Assembly (NCBI GenBank): GCA_007922225.1 | Contig: ML680053.1 | Span: 16,871,877 to 16,935,876 of the forward strand | Direction of reading: 5' to 3' | Origin: Emydura subglobosa | Lineage: Eukaryota; Chordata; Testudines; Chelidae | DNA: 64,000 nt | Shown: positions 21,898-32,866 of the stretch, in pieces | How positions within the stretch are numbered: position 1 is the stretch's first letter | How the letters are laid out: each line of letters begins with the position of its first letter | Program-made: the position numbers and the translations under genes | Notes under the pieces: generated by a model | What the model was told of the DNA's origin: nothing | Database searches by the model: none | What the model saw: only the letters and a program-made list of their open reading frames with translations

Positions 21898-22884
21898 GAC
21901 GGGGTATGCTGACTGGGCTGGCCAGTGTGTGTCTTGCGGCTGTCAGTTTGCTAACAGTGTCTTGCTGCTGGGCTGGGCAGAATGGGGCCGCCTCCAGTGC
22001 ACCATGCCCCATTGTCCCCAGCCGGCCCTTTGCTCCAGGGACAGACCCTTCCCATTTCCCTACAACATGCCCAAGTGCCCTCATGGTGGCCCACAAAAGG
22101 TTAATCAGGCGCTGGTTGGGGGAGCTCCTGTCCCATGTGGCGGCAATGCTACTGGGGGAGGGATTCTGGAGGGAAAGCTAGCTTGCTGTTTCCACCCCCC
22201 CTCCTTCAAGAACTGCTTGGGGCAGCTCACACACAGGCGTTCTCAGAGCTCTATCTGCTGCGGCTATGGCAGCAGCATGAACCCAGCCTTGGAATCGGCA
22301 ATGAGCTGGGCAGATTGTCAAAGATTTCCTGTCCACTGAAAGTGAAAGAAAGGTAACGATGATGATTTAAACATGCACCCAAACCTGAATGGATTTTTCA
22401 TTGGACAAAGAAAAGGTATTTCTCCAGCCTGAGGGGATTTCTCCTGCCCAATATCAAAGGCCTGCTGCAAACAATGGAGGTGTGAGGGCTTCTCACAGAA
22501 AAAGTCACAAGAATATTTTGTAATGGAGAGAGAGCAGAGCCACCCAAATACAGCGGTCACTGTCAGCTCCCACGCCCGGATCTTCATTTAGTCAGGTTTA
22601 GAAAAATAAAGAAGAAATACGAAGATGTGCGCGTGTATGTTTCTTTAATATAGGCACGTCCATATCCGTGTCGCTCTGAAGTCAAATCTTGAGTCAAATA
22701 ATATTTCACGGGAAGTATTGAAAAACAAAGTCTCTTCTGGCAATATAAAGTCACTGCACAAATATCACAAGCTTTCCCCAAGCCCAGGGCCAATTGTGAA
22801 AAGGTTTCAATCATATTCTGCATTCTGTGCTCTGTATTCCAGCTCCAGATGATCATAACACAATGACTTTTTGAGGTTTTACAC
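21898..22884. other. Intergenic stretch without recognised gene
   Basis: A 147-codon plus frame at 21896-22339 begins at the end of the CR1 tail and shows no domain. Not called. Confidence 0.4.
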
Positions 22885-23106
22885 CAGGGCTGTACAGGAG
22901 GCGAAGAAAGTTTTCTCCTTCACCATAATGCTTCTGACATCCCAGCCAGTGAAACTGTTACAGGTGATGGACAGCTTGGAAAATGTTGGCTGCCTTTGCT
23001 CAGACAGCTGAATATTTCTTGCTGCAAAGAGTATTCCATCTTCTTTGAGGACAATAGCGACTGGATCCAGACCAAAGGGATACTTCAGTGGTAGCGGAGC
23101 CTTTTG
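22885..23106 (-). CDS. Exon-like frame of unknown gene (putative terminal exon)
   Basis: I do not recognise this protein. The minus strand has a long pyrimidine tract (TTTCTTCTTCCTCTCTCTCA) leading to CTCAAAAG, a good splice acceptor at about 23106. An open frame follows beginning APLPLKYPFGLDPVAIVL, containing SEQRQPTFSKLSITCNSF, and ending at a TAA near 22882 after FFASCTALV, about 73 codons. The composition looks protein-like (alternating hydrophobic strands, two cysteines) and does not match any repeat family in the window. No upstream partner exon was found, since the DNA just upstream is transposon. It could be the last exon of a lineage-specific gene, a relic, or chance. Confidence 0.35.
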
Positions 23107-24249
23107 AGAGGGTGGTGAGAGAGAGGAAGAAGAAATACAATGGGTGAGATTCTCACCCACACTATGCCTCTATTACACTGAGTACAAGGGCTGTGATGGT
23201 GTAAAGGGGCCCTAAAAACTTAGTTCTGGCTGGGAGAAAATTCCCACAATGCAGTCACTGCAGAAAATAGCCATACATGACCCACTTAGAAGCCCTGGCA
23301 TAGGGGGCATGCTGAGGTTGGGGCTGTGGATAGAAGGGATGGCATGTGTGTGGCACTGCCTGGAATCTCTGGAGCCCCAGGCCTAGTACTCAAGTGTCTG
23401 CCATAACTTGGATCAGGTCTAAGGGCTGGTCTACACGAGTTTTGTGGACAAAAATCAATTTTTGGCAAGAAACCACTGGTGGTGTAGGGTGTACACACTA
23501 CAACGCTTGCCCCCCCTCCCCCCCGGTGACCAAACTCCCCAGCTTTGGTGACAAAATAACACCACCTCAATGAGAGGCATAAGCTTTTTGTGGCAAAGTT
23601 AGAGCAAGAAAAGCATCACTGTGACGCTGTGTGTCATAACTGGGCTCCAGGAGCTATCCCACAGTGCCCATCCTGACTGCTCTGCTCACTGTTTTGATTC
23701 TCTGGTGCACTGCCCTGCACCCCAGCCACACAGGCCTGTGCCCCTCCCGTCAAAGCCCCAGGAAGTGTTGCAATTGCTCAGCGTGAGGCGCGCACACAGC
23801 TACTGCCCAGCGAAGCATGCCTGCTCCGGCAGCAAATGCAATTCAGCCTGGACTACAGGGGAGAGGGTGGATCATTCTCCTGGGTCTGTGGGAGAACCTG
23901 AGGGAATCAATCCTGCTCTCCTATGGCAGACAGGCAGGGAGCACAAGCTGCTGCTAGAGGAGGAGCGGGGGGAGAGATTCTTGATGTGCTGTGCAGAGCC
24001 AGGGAGGGAGGCAGGGGCTGATGTTGGGGTGTCCCTCCCCCCCAGCTGGTGTTCAGGTCGCTGCTGACTGGGGGGATGGGACGGGGGGACATGCACTGTC
24101 TGTGCACCAGCTTCTGCCTCAGGATTGGTTGCTTCTGGCTGCTGTCTGAATTTAAAGAGACAGTGTGTGGACACACTCACTGTCCCCCAACACACACACA
24201 CACTCTCCCTCTCTGTCTCTCTCCCTGTCACACACTCTTGACCCCCCCC

Positions 24250-24282
<33 letters not shown>
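24250..24282. repeat. (CA)n microsatellite
   Basis: Uninterrupted AC dinucleotide run of about 33 bases, next to other CA- and CT-rich tracts at 24190-24240. Confidence 0.95.
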
Positions 24283-24284
<2 letters not shown>

Positions 24285-24945
24285 CTGTGGGCTTCTTGTT
24301 TTCGAGTTCAGCAGCGTCAGCTTGGCGGACAGGGCAGTTGAAAAGTGGCTGTCCGTCTAGTAGGACGCCCATGGAACAATGGGCTTCAGAAACCTTCATC
24401 ATGTGATGCTGTGCCTGCCCCATGAGGCATTGCAAACCCTTCCCAGCACACCCTGCCTGCAGTTGCACAGTGGGATAGCTACCCACAGTGCACCGCTCCC
24501 TGTGTCAGTGCAAGAGCTGGTAGTGTGGCGCATAGACCTAGTCTACACTACAAACTTTTGTCGACCAAAGACAGCTTTTTGTGGCAAAACAGTGGTGGTG
24601 TAGACACTGCAATTATCTCCCCACCTCTACCCTGCCTCCCCCTCCCCGGCTGATTGAGCTCCCCTGATTTTGCAACAAGATAAACCCCCTTGCTGAGAGG
24701 CGTAGAGCTTTTTGCGCCACGCTTTTAGTGACAAAGCATCAGTGTAGACATTGCACTTGGTTATATCACAGTAAATGACCTCCAGAAGTGTCCCACAATG
24801 CCCATCCTGACTGCTCTGGCCATCAGTTTGAACTCCGCTGTCCTGCAGCCATCCACCCCTCCCCTTTTGAAGTCCCGGGAATTTTTGAAATTCCACTTCC
24901 TACTTGGTGACCATAGTGGCTCCACACACCAATCGCTCTCCCGCT

Positions 24946-25450
24946 TGGAGCACACTGGCACTTCTGGATCTGATTGGCATTTGGAGAGAGGAGGCTGTGC
25001 AGCCAGCTCTGCTCCAACCGAAGGAACTATGATACCTGTGGTCAGATTTCTCGTTTAATGGGGGAAAGGTCTATGAATGGGACATGCTGCACTGCTGTGT
25101 GAAAATCAAGGAGCTGCAGCAGGGATACCAAAAGGCTAGGCAGTCAAACCGTCACTCTGCTGCAGAGGCAAAGACCTGCTGCTTTTATAAGAAGCTGGAA
25201 GTTATCCTCAGCGGCGACCCCACCTCCACTGCCAAGAGACCCGTGGATACCTCCACAGGCCCGGAGACAGCGGACACTGGACTCAACACTGATGAAAAAA
25301 TCATGAACGAGGCTGTTGAGTTGGAGGACAATGCGGAGTAAGAGGAGCGGGTTATTTGCTGACATGGGGAGCCAGGACCTCTTCTCAACCCAGGAGGGTT
25401 CGAGCCAGTCCCAGCCCTCCAGCTCTGGTGTGCAGGATGCAGGAGAGGGG
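24946..25450 (+). pseudogene. Myb/SANT-like DNA-binding protein of Harbinger copy 2
   Basis: PIF/Harbinger elements typically encode a Myb/SANT (trihelix-like) protein that binds the element ends and helps the transposase enter the nucleus. Here a first segment reads LLDLIGIWREEAVQ after a conserved tryptophan, then a stop and frameshift. A second segment reads CCVKIKELQQGYQKARQSNR and TCCFYKKLEVILSGDPTS, with an acidic stretch to a stop at 25339-25341. Then, in another frame, SQDLFSTQEGSSQSQPS. The order and motifs match the family, but at least two frame breaks make it a pseudogene. Its counterpart is missing from copy 1. Confidence 0.78.
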
Positions 25451-26678
25451 AGCTTGGGTAAGTGATTTTTTTTGAGCTGATGCCACTTGGTTACATGAGG
25501 TACAGCTGTCCTTTGCTTTGTTGCATTATACAGCTGGTTGAAGGGATAGAAATGCACATGAGTAGCTGTGTTTGCATTTGCGTCTCATTCCCCTGTTCAG
25601 CTTGGCAGTGCTGCAGAAAAGTGTGTTAATGCACACTGAGATTTCACGGGCATCCTCCAAAGAGATCTCTAGGAAACTTTCCTGGCTGTACTTACCAATC
25701 CTCTGCCGGAGATTCTTTGGCAGAGCTGCTTTGTTTCAGCCCCCATTGTAGGAAACTTTCCCGTGCCAATCAGCACGGGAACAAAGAGGCACACAGGTGA
25801 GCAGCATAGGGATCCGGTTCGAAGCTGCTTGCATGGACGAGAGGCACCCTAGCATCTCCGCTTACTCTCAGGAGTGAGATATCGACCCCTGCCTATGGAA
25901 AATGGTGGCATTGGCACAATTTGAAATTTTGTCCCTATCTACCTGAATCAATACTCCAAACAACCACCCAGAACCTTTTCCCCAACTAGAGTGCTCCTTT
26001 CCCCGGGCACAACTCACCATGCCCTGGGCAATCGTTGAGCTGTGCACTAGCCGGGGGACAGTGAGAAAGGTGTATTTTACAGTAATGCATCAACGCTGTT
26101 ATTGCACTCTCAATGACGCTTCTGTTCATTGTTTATTGTGCTTCTACAGATATGCCCTTGAGGGGAAACCCGTCCACACCAGCTGAGTGCCTGTGTCTGA
26201 TAAGAAAACGACCACAAAAAAACAAAGAGGAGATGTTCTGAGAACTCCTCAAATATTCTGAGGTGGAAAAAAAATAAAAAAGGACGTGGAGACACACTGT
26301 GTCTGAAAATCAGAAGACTGATAGGCAGGAAAGGAAGGAAAACCAGGAGCGAGTGATAGGTGGTCACAAGCACATGATAAAAGCCATGGCGAGCAAATGG
26401 AGCCGCTAAAGTCACTAATAATGCTGTAGATTGAATTCATATGTACTTGTCCCCTCTTGCAACCAATACAGAATTTCTTTCCATGCTTTCCCCAAACTAA
26501 GTCCCCCCACACATTCCTACCAAACTCCAGCCTGTCTCAGTGTCCCGTTCACTCCACCCCTTCAGACAGCTTTGAGAACAATATCTGGACATACACAGCT
26601 CTCATAACTCACACGGCCCCTCACTGCTTTCTTCCCTCCAGCCCCGCTTTTCATGTGTGTTGTGAATAATTGTTATTT

Positions 26679-26717
26679 AATAAAGACACACTCTGTGCAG
26701 AATAAGCAATCTTTATT
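26679..26717. terminator. Convergent poly(A) signals of Harbinger copy 2
   Basis: AATAAA at 26679-26684 on plus would serve the Myb/SANT-like gene. TTTATT at 26712-26717, which is AATAAA on minus, would serve the transposase. The pair sits between the two converging genes. Confidence 0.7.
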
Positions 26718-26996
26718 TGTCTCTTGTACATGGTGGTAGCAGCACACACTGATACACAGCGCAAGCTGGATAGCAGTCATGGCATGGTGCAGTACTGCTA
26801 ACACGGTATTGGTGCTCACTGTTAAAATAGTTCCTCAAGGCCTCCTTGATTCAAATGGTCCCTTTTTGTGCCCCTCTAATAGCCCTATCATCTGGTTGTT
26901 CATAGTCAGTGGCAAGGCAATCCATCCCTGTGCTCCACACAGGGGGAATATTTTCACCCTTAGCTTCACAAATATTATGAAGTACACAGCAGGCAG

Positions 26997-27765
26997 CTAT
27001 AACCATGGAATATTTTCCTCATTTAGGTCTAACTTGCCATAAAGGCATTGCCAGTGAGCTTTTAATCTGCCAAACACACATTCAAGGGTCATTCGGCACC
27101 TGCTCAGCCTGTTATTGAAGCGCTCCTTGTTGCTATCCACTTTGCCCATATAAAGCTTCATGAGCCATGTCATTAATGTGTAGGCTGGGTCCCTCAGGAT
27201 CACTATGGGCATTTCAACATCCCCCATTAGAATCTTTTGGTCTGGAAAGAAAGTCCCTGCTTGGAGCTTTCTGTACAGGCCAGTGTTCCTGAATATGCAT
27301 GCTTCATGCACCTTCCTTGACTAACCTGCGTTGATGTCAGTGAAACACCCACGATGATCCACAAACACCTGCAGTAGCATAAAGTAGCATTAAATTGATG
27401 TACTCTGTCGCAAGATGGTCCGGGGCCAAAATTGGGATATGCATGCTATCTATTGCCCCGCTACAGTTAGGGCATCCTATCGCTGCGTAGCCATCCGCTA
27501 TTTCACACACTTTTCCAAGACTCACACTCCTTCGTAGCAGAATGTGATTGATGGCGCTACACACTTGTGATAACACAACTCCAATGGTGCACTTCCTGAC
27601 TCCAAACTGATTAGCGACCAACCGGCAGCAGTCTGGAGTTGTCAGCTTCCACACGGCAATCACCACGTGCTTCTTCACTGAGAGGGCAGCTCTCATTCTG
27701 GTGTCCTGGCGCCACAGGGCAGGGGCAAACTCTGCACAGAGTTCCATGGAGGTGGCTTTGCACAT
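26997..27765 (-). pseudogene. Harbinger DDE transposase, copy 2, broken
   Basis: Two minus-strand frames, 27337-27765 and 26997-27311, together cover most of the DDE domain of the PIF/Harbinger transposase. The first contains the block AIDSMHIPILAPDHLATEYI with the first catalytic aspartate. The second begins at MHEACIFRNTGLYRKLQAGT (the second aspartate block is altered: HEA where copy 1 has HDA) and contains MTLECVFGRLKAHW with the glutamate. A frameshift near 27320-27380 separates them. It keeps the IPILAPDHL segment that copy 1 reads out of frame. Not functional as it stands. Confidence 0.82.
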
Positions 27766-28596
27766 TTAGAAGTTCTGCAACCACTGCTCATCATCCCAGA
27801 CCTGCATAACGATGCGATCCCACCACTCAGCTTGGTTCACATGCCTGAAAGTAGCGGTGCACTGTGTGCAGATGCTCCATGAATGCAAACAGTAATCTGG
27901 CATTGTTCGTTTGTATGGCACACAGCAGGTCAGGTGCCTCGGATTGCTATTCCGATTGGGAGCTCATGATATGCTGCATGACCAGCCGAGATGTGTTCAG
28001 AACACTGACAACAAGAGTGGAGAGCAGTGCAGGATCCATCCTTTCAGATAGAGATGGCAGGCATACAGGAAACTGGAGCCATTGGAAAATGCCACAAAAC
28101 ACAGTCGGAAACCCATGGAATGAGGGGACAGTAATCACTGCATCATGGGACGTTGAGCCCGCACCCATGATGCACTGCATCCTCTCCACCTTCCCAGAAC
28201 TCCTAGTGGCACAAGGTGGTGGATTGCACAGTGGGATAGCTGCCCACAATGCACTGCTCTCACTGACGATGCTAGAGCACCAACTGTGGACGCGCTTCAT
28301 CGACACAATGAGAGCTGTGTGGCCAGGCACAAGCATTATAATGATAGTGCTTTTTGATCATCACTGTAACTTGCGTCAACAACACTTCAGTGTAGACAAG
28401 GCCATAGTGAGGGTATGCAACAGCAGTTTAATTACAGCAGTGGCTGTATGCCAGCATAACTTGTGTTGACAAAACTCTGTAGTGTAGACATGGCCTCAGT
28501 TCTGCAGAGGAGTGTAGGACTGAGAGGGCACAAAGGTGTCATAAAGTCACCCCAGAGGTGCAGCACGGAAGCTCACCTAATGTCTTTTCTTATTAA

Positions 28597-28827
28597 GGAC
28601 ATGTCTACACATACTACACTGCTTGTTGCGCTGCTGCCGTGCGTCTGGTGAAAATATACTAAAACCACCTCTATGAACAGCAGAAGCTATGTCGGTGAAA
28701 GCTCTCCCGCTGACATAGCGCATGAGTGCTTTATGTCGGTGTGACTTATGTCGCCCAGGAGGGTGGTTTATTCACACCCCTGAGCGACATGACTTATGCC
28801 GATATAAGCTGTAATGCAGACATGGCC
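28597..28827. mobile_element. Harbinger-type MITE, 231 bp
   Basis: The ends are GGACATGTCTACAC and, inverted, GGCCATGTCTGCATTAC. TAA flanks the left and TTA the right. Internal GACATAGC/TTATGTCG motifs resemble the other TCTACAC MITEs here. Confidence 0.7.
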
Positions 28828-29470
28828 TTAGTTTTCACCGGTCTGGTTCATTAAATCTGTAGATGAGCTGGGAGAAGTACAGTTTTTGACCTGCAAACTG
28901 GACCCACAGCCTTCTGGGCTGATAAAATCTGTTGTGAGGTATGGGGCTCCTGGTTTTGGAGATTGTCAGCTCTTTCCTTTGGAGGTCTAGGTGCCTTTGG
29001 TTAGGCCTTCACTCAAGATTAAGCTGACAATCTCACCAACTAGTGCTGTTGCTAACCAACCTTTTTTGAAAAGGTTATTGAGAAAGTAGGGACAAAGCCA
29101 ATATGGCATCTTTCGGAGACTGCTGTTGATATTTTCCAGAGGAAGGCTTTGAGCTGGATTTTTGTCCATGGTAGGGTTTGTTCATTAATGTTGTGTACTG
29201 CCAGTCCATGTGCTCAGACAATATGATGGAAATTCTTTTAGATGGCCAAAAAGGGATGTTTGGCACATCTGTAGATCATGGATGCATTTTCCGAGGGTCT
29301 TTTTTAAAAAAACAATTCAATCTTTCCCGATCCTGTATTGAAAATGGAAAATATTTATCTTACTATCATCTGACAGCTTTGAAGTTGTGCTGAACAGTGA
29401 AGAAAGCTGAACATTTAATTCTTCACTAATCTTTTAAATTTCCACAAAAGCACATTGCATTCACACACTT
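28828..29470. other. Intergenic stretch without recognised gene
   Basis: Short minus frames at 28987-29266 have no recognisable domain. No element ends were recognised. Confidence 0.4.
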
Positions 29471-29809
29471 TTAAGCCTGGTTCTTTAGAAGCTGTGTGTC
29501 TTCCTCTAACTCTTCTTTTAAGTTTGCAGCTTCACCAGCTATGAACAGAAGCCTGTAATACTTCTTTCCATGGTGACTATCTTTCTGGGAGGCGGTGCAG
29601 TGGGATGTTTTTTCCATAATAAAGCAGTCATCTGGATTGAATTGCAGATATCTAATCCTCACACAAACTACTCTTGTTTGGTTTTGTGAAATGAACAAAG
29701 ACATCGATTTAGACATGCTCAGGACTGGATTTAGGCATCCCTCAGACCTCCTGATCGTTCCAATGATTAACCAATGTGCCTTGGTAACTTTAACACAAAG
29801 GGCAAGCAT
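29471..29809 (-). CDS. Unidentified open frame, 112 codons
   Basis: I do not recognise this frame. It contains MSLFISQNQTRVVCVRIRY, then KKYYRLLFIAGEAANLKEEL and an acidic, probably helical C-terminus ending at TAA. It does not match the CR1, Harbinger, Penelope or ERV proteins in the window. A possible acceptor (CTTTGTGTTAAAG) lies at its 5' side. A 73-codon frame is also open on the opposite strand over the same DNA, which weakens the case. It could be chance, a relic exon or an unrecognised element. Confidence 0.2.
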   Translation of the reverse strand: MLALCVKVTKAHWLIIGTIRRSEGCLNPVLSMSKSMSLFISQNQTRVVCVRIRYLQFNPDDCFIMEKTSHCTASQKDSHHGKKYYRLLFIAGEAANLKEELEEDTQLLKNQA

Positions 29810-30661
29810 AGAATAAAAAACTCTTGTTCGTGAAAGGTATGAATGGTAGCTTTTCTTATGTTCATTTTATATGTATATAAAGAAGAGGACTAAGACAGTA
29901 GCAGAACAATGTGAACAGAATTCTTTTATGACTCCTGCAGTACTTTTTGTGCTTTTGGAAGTAGAAAGACTGCATTAAAATATAACATCAATGAATGAAG
30001 GAAATGTTTTAAGATTTCCTTATTATAGATTGGTTCATAAATTACAAAACTGTCTTGCACCAATCTGAATCTCTTTTCTCTGTCCTTTGTCCAAAGTTCT
30101 TACTTTCAAATATCAATTTTTTGCTAAACAGAAGTTGTAAACACCAGAGAGGATGTATCTAGGACCAGATTCTGCCCTTTGGAGGTTCCACCCCACAAAT
30201 GGGGCGTTTTGCCTAATATTTGCAAGGATAGCATAAGCTATTTGTCATATCACCCTTGCTTTTCTCAAGGTCTGCACTAGAACACCTCATTACAGGAAGG
30301 GTGAATATTTTGCTACATCATGTGGGCCAAATATCAAGGTTATAACTCAGGGCCACTTGGTGCCTTTTTGAGCCGCATGGATTTAGAAGCCTAACTTTAG
30401 ATTTAAAAAAAAAATCTTGTCTTTGGTGACGAAAGACTCTAACAACATGCCAGAAGGAGGCATAACCTGCTGAATGCTTGGGAAACAATGTAAAATAACA
30501 ATTCCGGAGCTAATCTTCCATCCAAATTGAGGGCTATGCAGAGTCTTGCTTTGGGTGAGGATGAGTAAGTTTCACTTCTTTATTGCATATTCTCAGGCAT
30601 CACTAAAGGCTAAACTAAGCAAACGGTAGTGAGAGATATTTGAGATTTTGCATAGTATATA
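29810..30661. other. Intergenic stretch without recognisable feature
   Basis: AT-rich sequence, nothing supportable. Confidence 0.45.
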
Positions 30662-30775
30662 ACACCTAGATCTTATATGGCACTTTTCATCAGTACCTCT
30701 CAAAGTATTTTATAAGGGAGGGCAGTATCATTATCTACATTTTACAGATAGGGAAACTGAGGCTCAGGTGGCTAT
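30662..30775 (-). mobile_element. CORE/MIR-like SINE body fragment
   Basis: CACTTTTCATCAGTACCTCT, then TTTTACAGATAGGGAAACTG and AGGCTCAGG are the MIR/CORE body read in reverse, as at 1775-2012. Confidence 0.7.
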
Positions 30776-31371
30776 GTTTCTAAAAAAAAAACCCCTGGGG
30801 TCCTGCTTTAATGTGAACGGAGAGCACAAACCCTATGATAACATTTTGTCCTAACTAATAATGTACAACAAGAGTTTGTTCATTTTTGAGGAATTATAGA
30901 GGGGAGGAATAAAATATATCAAATTTGTTTGCCAGTCAGTCATCCTTTTGTGTTAAAGAGAAAAAGGTTGTCTTCCCGCCTACAGGGAAATGCAAACCCG
31001 CCAGACACAGTAAAAATGTATTACAGGCAGCTCTCCAAAAGTACTGGAGAGTGCATCTTTCTTATATCCTGCAGAGTAATGAAATGCCGAAGGCCCAGTC
31101 ATGCCCCCATTGAAGCCAACATTGGTTTTGTCCTGGAATTCAATGGGAGCCGGATTGGTCCCTTTGTCATGTATTGTAAGTCTAAAGACATCTTAGCAGC
31201 CAATTTAACTTCATTAATAATGTGATGGCAATAAAGATATCAATAGATGTTTAACAGAAACCACAATCATTTGCTTGATAGTTGCTGTTCATCACAGATA
31301 AGACTGAATCATTAGCAGTCATTTGAATCAGTTATGATGTAACTGCAAGACCTATGACTACTAGAATTTTT

Positions 31372-31470
31372 TCATAAATTTTATGACCATAAAGGCCATT
31401 GTCATCATCTGATCTCACCGCCTGAATAACACAGGCTGCAGAATTTCACTCAGCAATTCTTACATTAACC
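31372..31470 (-). mobile_element. CR1 3' end fragment
   Basis: The minus strand reads CACAGGC-like and GATCAGATGATGACAATGGC, then CTTTATGGTCATAAAA. This is the diverged tail of the CR1 subfamily found complete at 33800-33873. Confidence 0.55.
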
Positions 31471-31572
31471 CAATGTCTTGTGTTTGAACTGGTTTGCAAC
31501 TGCTTTGAAAGCTGAGAGAAAATAAAATAAAAGGTGTGTTTTATTTTGATGTATACTTCTTTAATCATTTAG

Positions 31573-32866
31573 ATATATATCAAGAAAGGAATCCATTTTG
31601 AGGCACTTGGAACAGAGGCAGGTGATCAGGAACAGTCAGAATGGATTCACCAAGATCAAGTCATGCCTCACCAACCTGATTGGGTTCTATGATGAGATGA
31701 CTGGCTCTGTGGATGTAGGGAAAGTGATGGACATGATATATCTTGAGTTTAGCAAAGCTTTTGATATGGTCTCCCACAGTATTCTTGCTAGCAAGTTAAA
31801 GAAGTATGGGTTGGATGAATGGACTATAAGGTGGATAGAAAAGCTGGCTAAGTCATCGGGCTTAATGGGTACTAATCAATGGCTCATTGTCTAGTTGCCA
31901 GCCGGTAACAAGCAAAGTGCCCCAGAGGTTGGTTTTGTTCAACATCTTCATTAATGATCTGGAGCATGGAATTTATTGCACCCTCAGCAAGTTTGCAGAT
32001 GACATTAAGCTGCGGGGAATAGTCGCTATGCTGGAGGGTAGGGGTAGGATATGGACAGACCTAGACAAATTGGAGGATTGGGCCAAAAAAATCTGATGAG
32101 GTTCAACAAGGAAAAGTAGAGAGTCCTGCACTTAGGATGGTAGAATCCCATGCACTGCTACAGACTGGAGACCCACTGGCTAGGCAGCAGTTCTGCAGAA
32201 AAGCACCTGGGGATTACAGTGGACAAGAAACTGGATATGAGTCAGTGTGCCAAGAAGGCTAATGGCATATTGGGCTGCATTAGTAGGAGCATTGCCAGCA
32301 GATTAAGGGAAGTGTTTATTCCCTCTATTCGGCATTGGTGAGGCCACATCTGAAGTACTATGTCCAGTTTTGGGCCCCCCACTACAGAAAGGATGTGGAC
32401 AAATTGGAAAGAGTCCAGCGGAGGGCAACAAAAAAGGTTAGGAGGCTGGAGCAAATGACTTATGAGGCAAGGCTGCGGGAACCAGGCTTGTTTAGTCTGC
32501 AGAAGAGAAGAGTGAGTGGGGATTTGACAGTGGCCTTCAACTATCGGAAGGGGGGTGCCAAAAGGATGGAGCTAAGCTGTTCTCAGTGATGGCAGATGAC
32601 AGAACAAGGAGCAATGGTCTCAAGTTGCAGTGGGGGAGGTCTAGGTTGGATATTAGGAAAACCTTTTCACAAGGAGGGTGGTGAAGCACTGGAATGTGTT
32701 ACTTAGGGAGATGGTGGAATCTCCATCCTTAGAGGTTTTTAAGGTGTGGCTTGACAAAGCCCTGGCTGCGATGATTTAGTTGGGGTTGGTGCTGCTTTGA
32801 GCAGGGGGTTGGACTAGATGACCTCCTGAGGCCCCTTCCAACCCTAATCTTCTATGATTCTATGAA
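31573..32866 (+). mobile_element. CR1 LINE, 5'-truncated
   Basis: The reverse transcriptase frames at 31598-31894, 31887-32096 and 32150-32589 read in order, with stops and shifts between them. The motif-C region here is FADDIKL, keeping both aspartates. The tail is TTGGACTAGATGACCTCCTG with TTCTATGATTCTATG at about 32863. It is directly followed by a second CR1. Confidence 0.93.

Larger units (their letters stand above)
24535..28403 (-). mobile_element. PIF/Harbinger DNA transposon, copy 2 (3.87 kb, two genes)
   Basis: The ends are GACCTAGTCTACACTAC at 24535 and, inverted, GGCCTTGTCTACACTG ending at 28403. ATA flanks both sides (24532-24534, 28404-28406) and is a candidate target duplication. 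It carries a transposase on minus (26997-27765) and a Myb/SANT-like gene on plus (24946-25450). The two are convergent, with poly(A) signals between them. Both are broken. It aligns with copy 1 across nearly its whole length, so it shows what a full-length family member contained. Confidence 0.85.
23423..28495. mobile_element. Outer TCTACAC-ended DNA element split by Harbinger copy 2
   Basis: The left end is GGGCTGGTCTACAC at 23423, preceded by TAA. The right end inverted is GGCCATGTCTACACT, ending at 28495. The interior, 24535-28403, is a complete second element flanked by ATA on both sides. Without it the outer unit is about 1.2 kb. The outer parts (23423-24534 and 28404-28495) show no clear gene. 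A (CA)n run lies within at 24250-24282. Confidence 0.6.

Noticed and set aside
23872..24486. A 204-codon minus frame with a VCVCVCV run
   Set aside because: It reads through the (CA)n microsatellite inside a DNA element.
25144..25557. A 137-codon minus frame opposite the Myb/SANT pseudogene
   Set aside because: It is the antisense shadow of the recognised Myb/SANT reading on plus.
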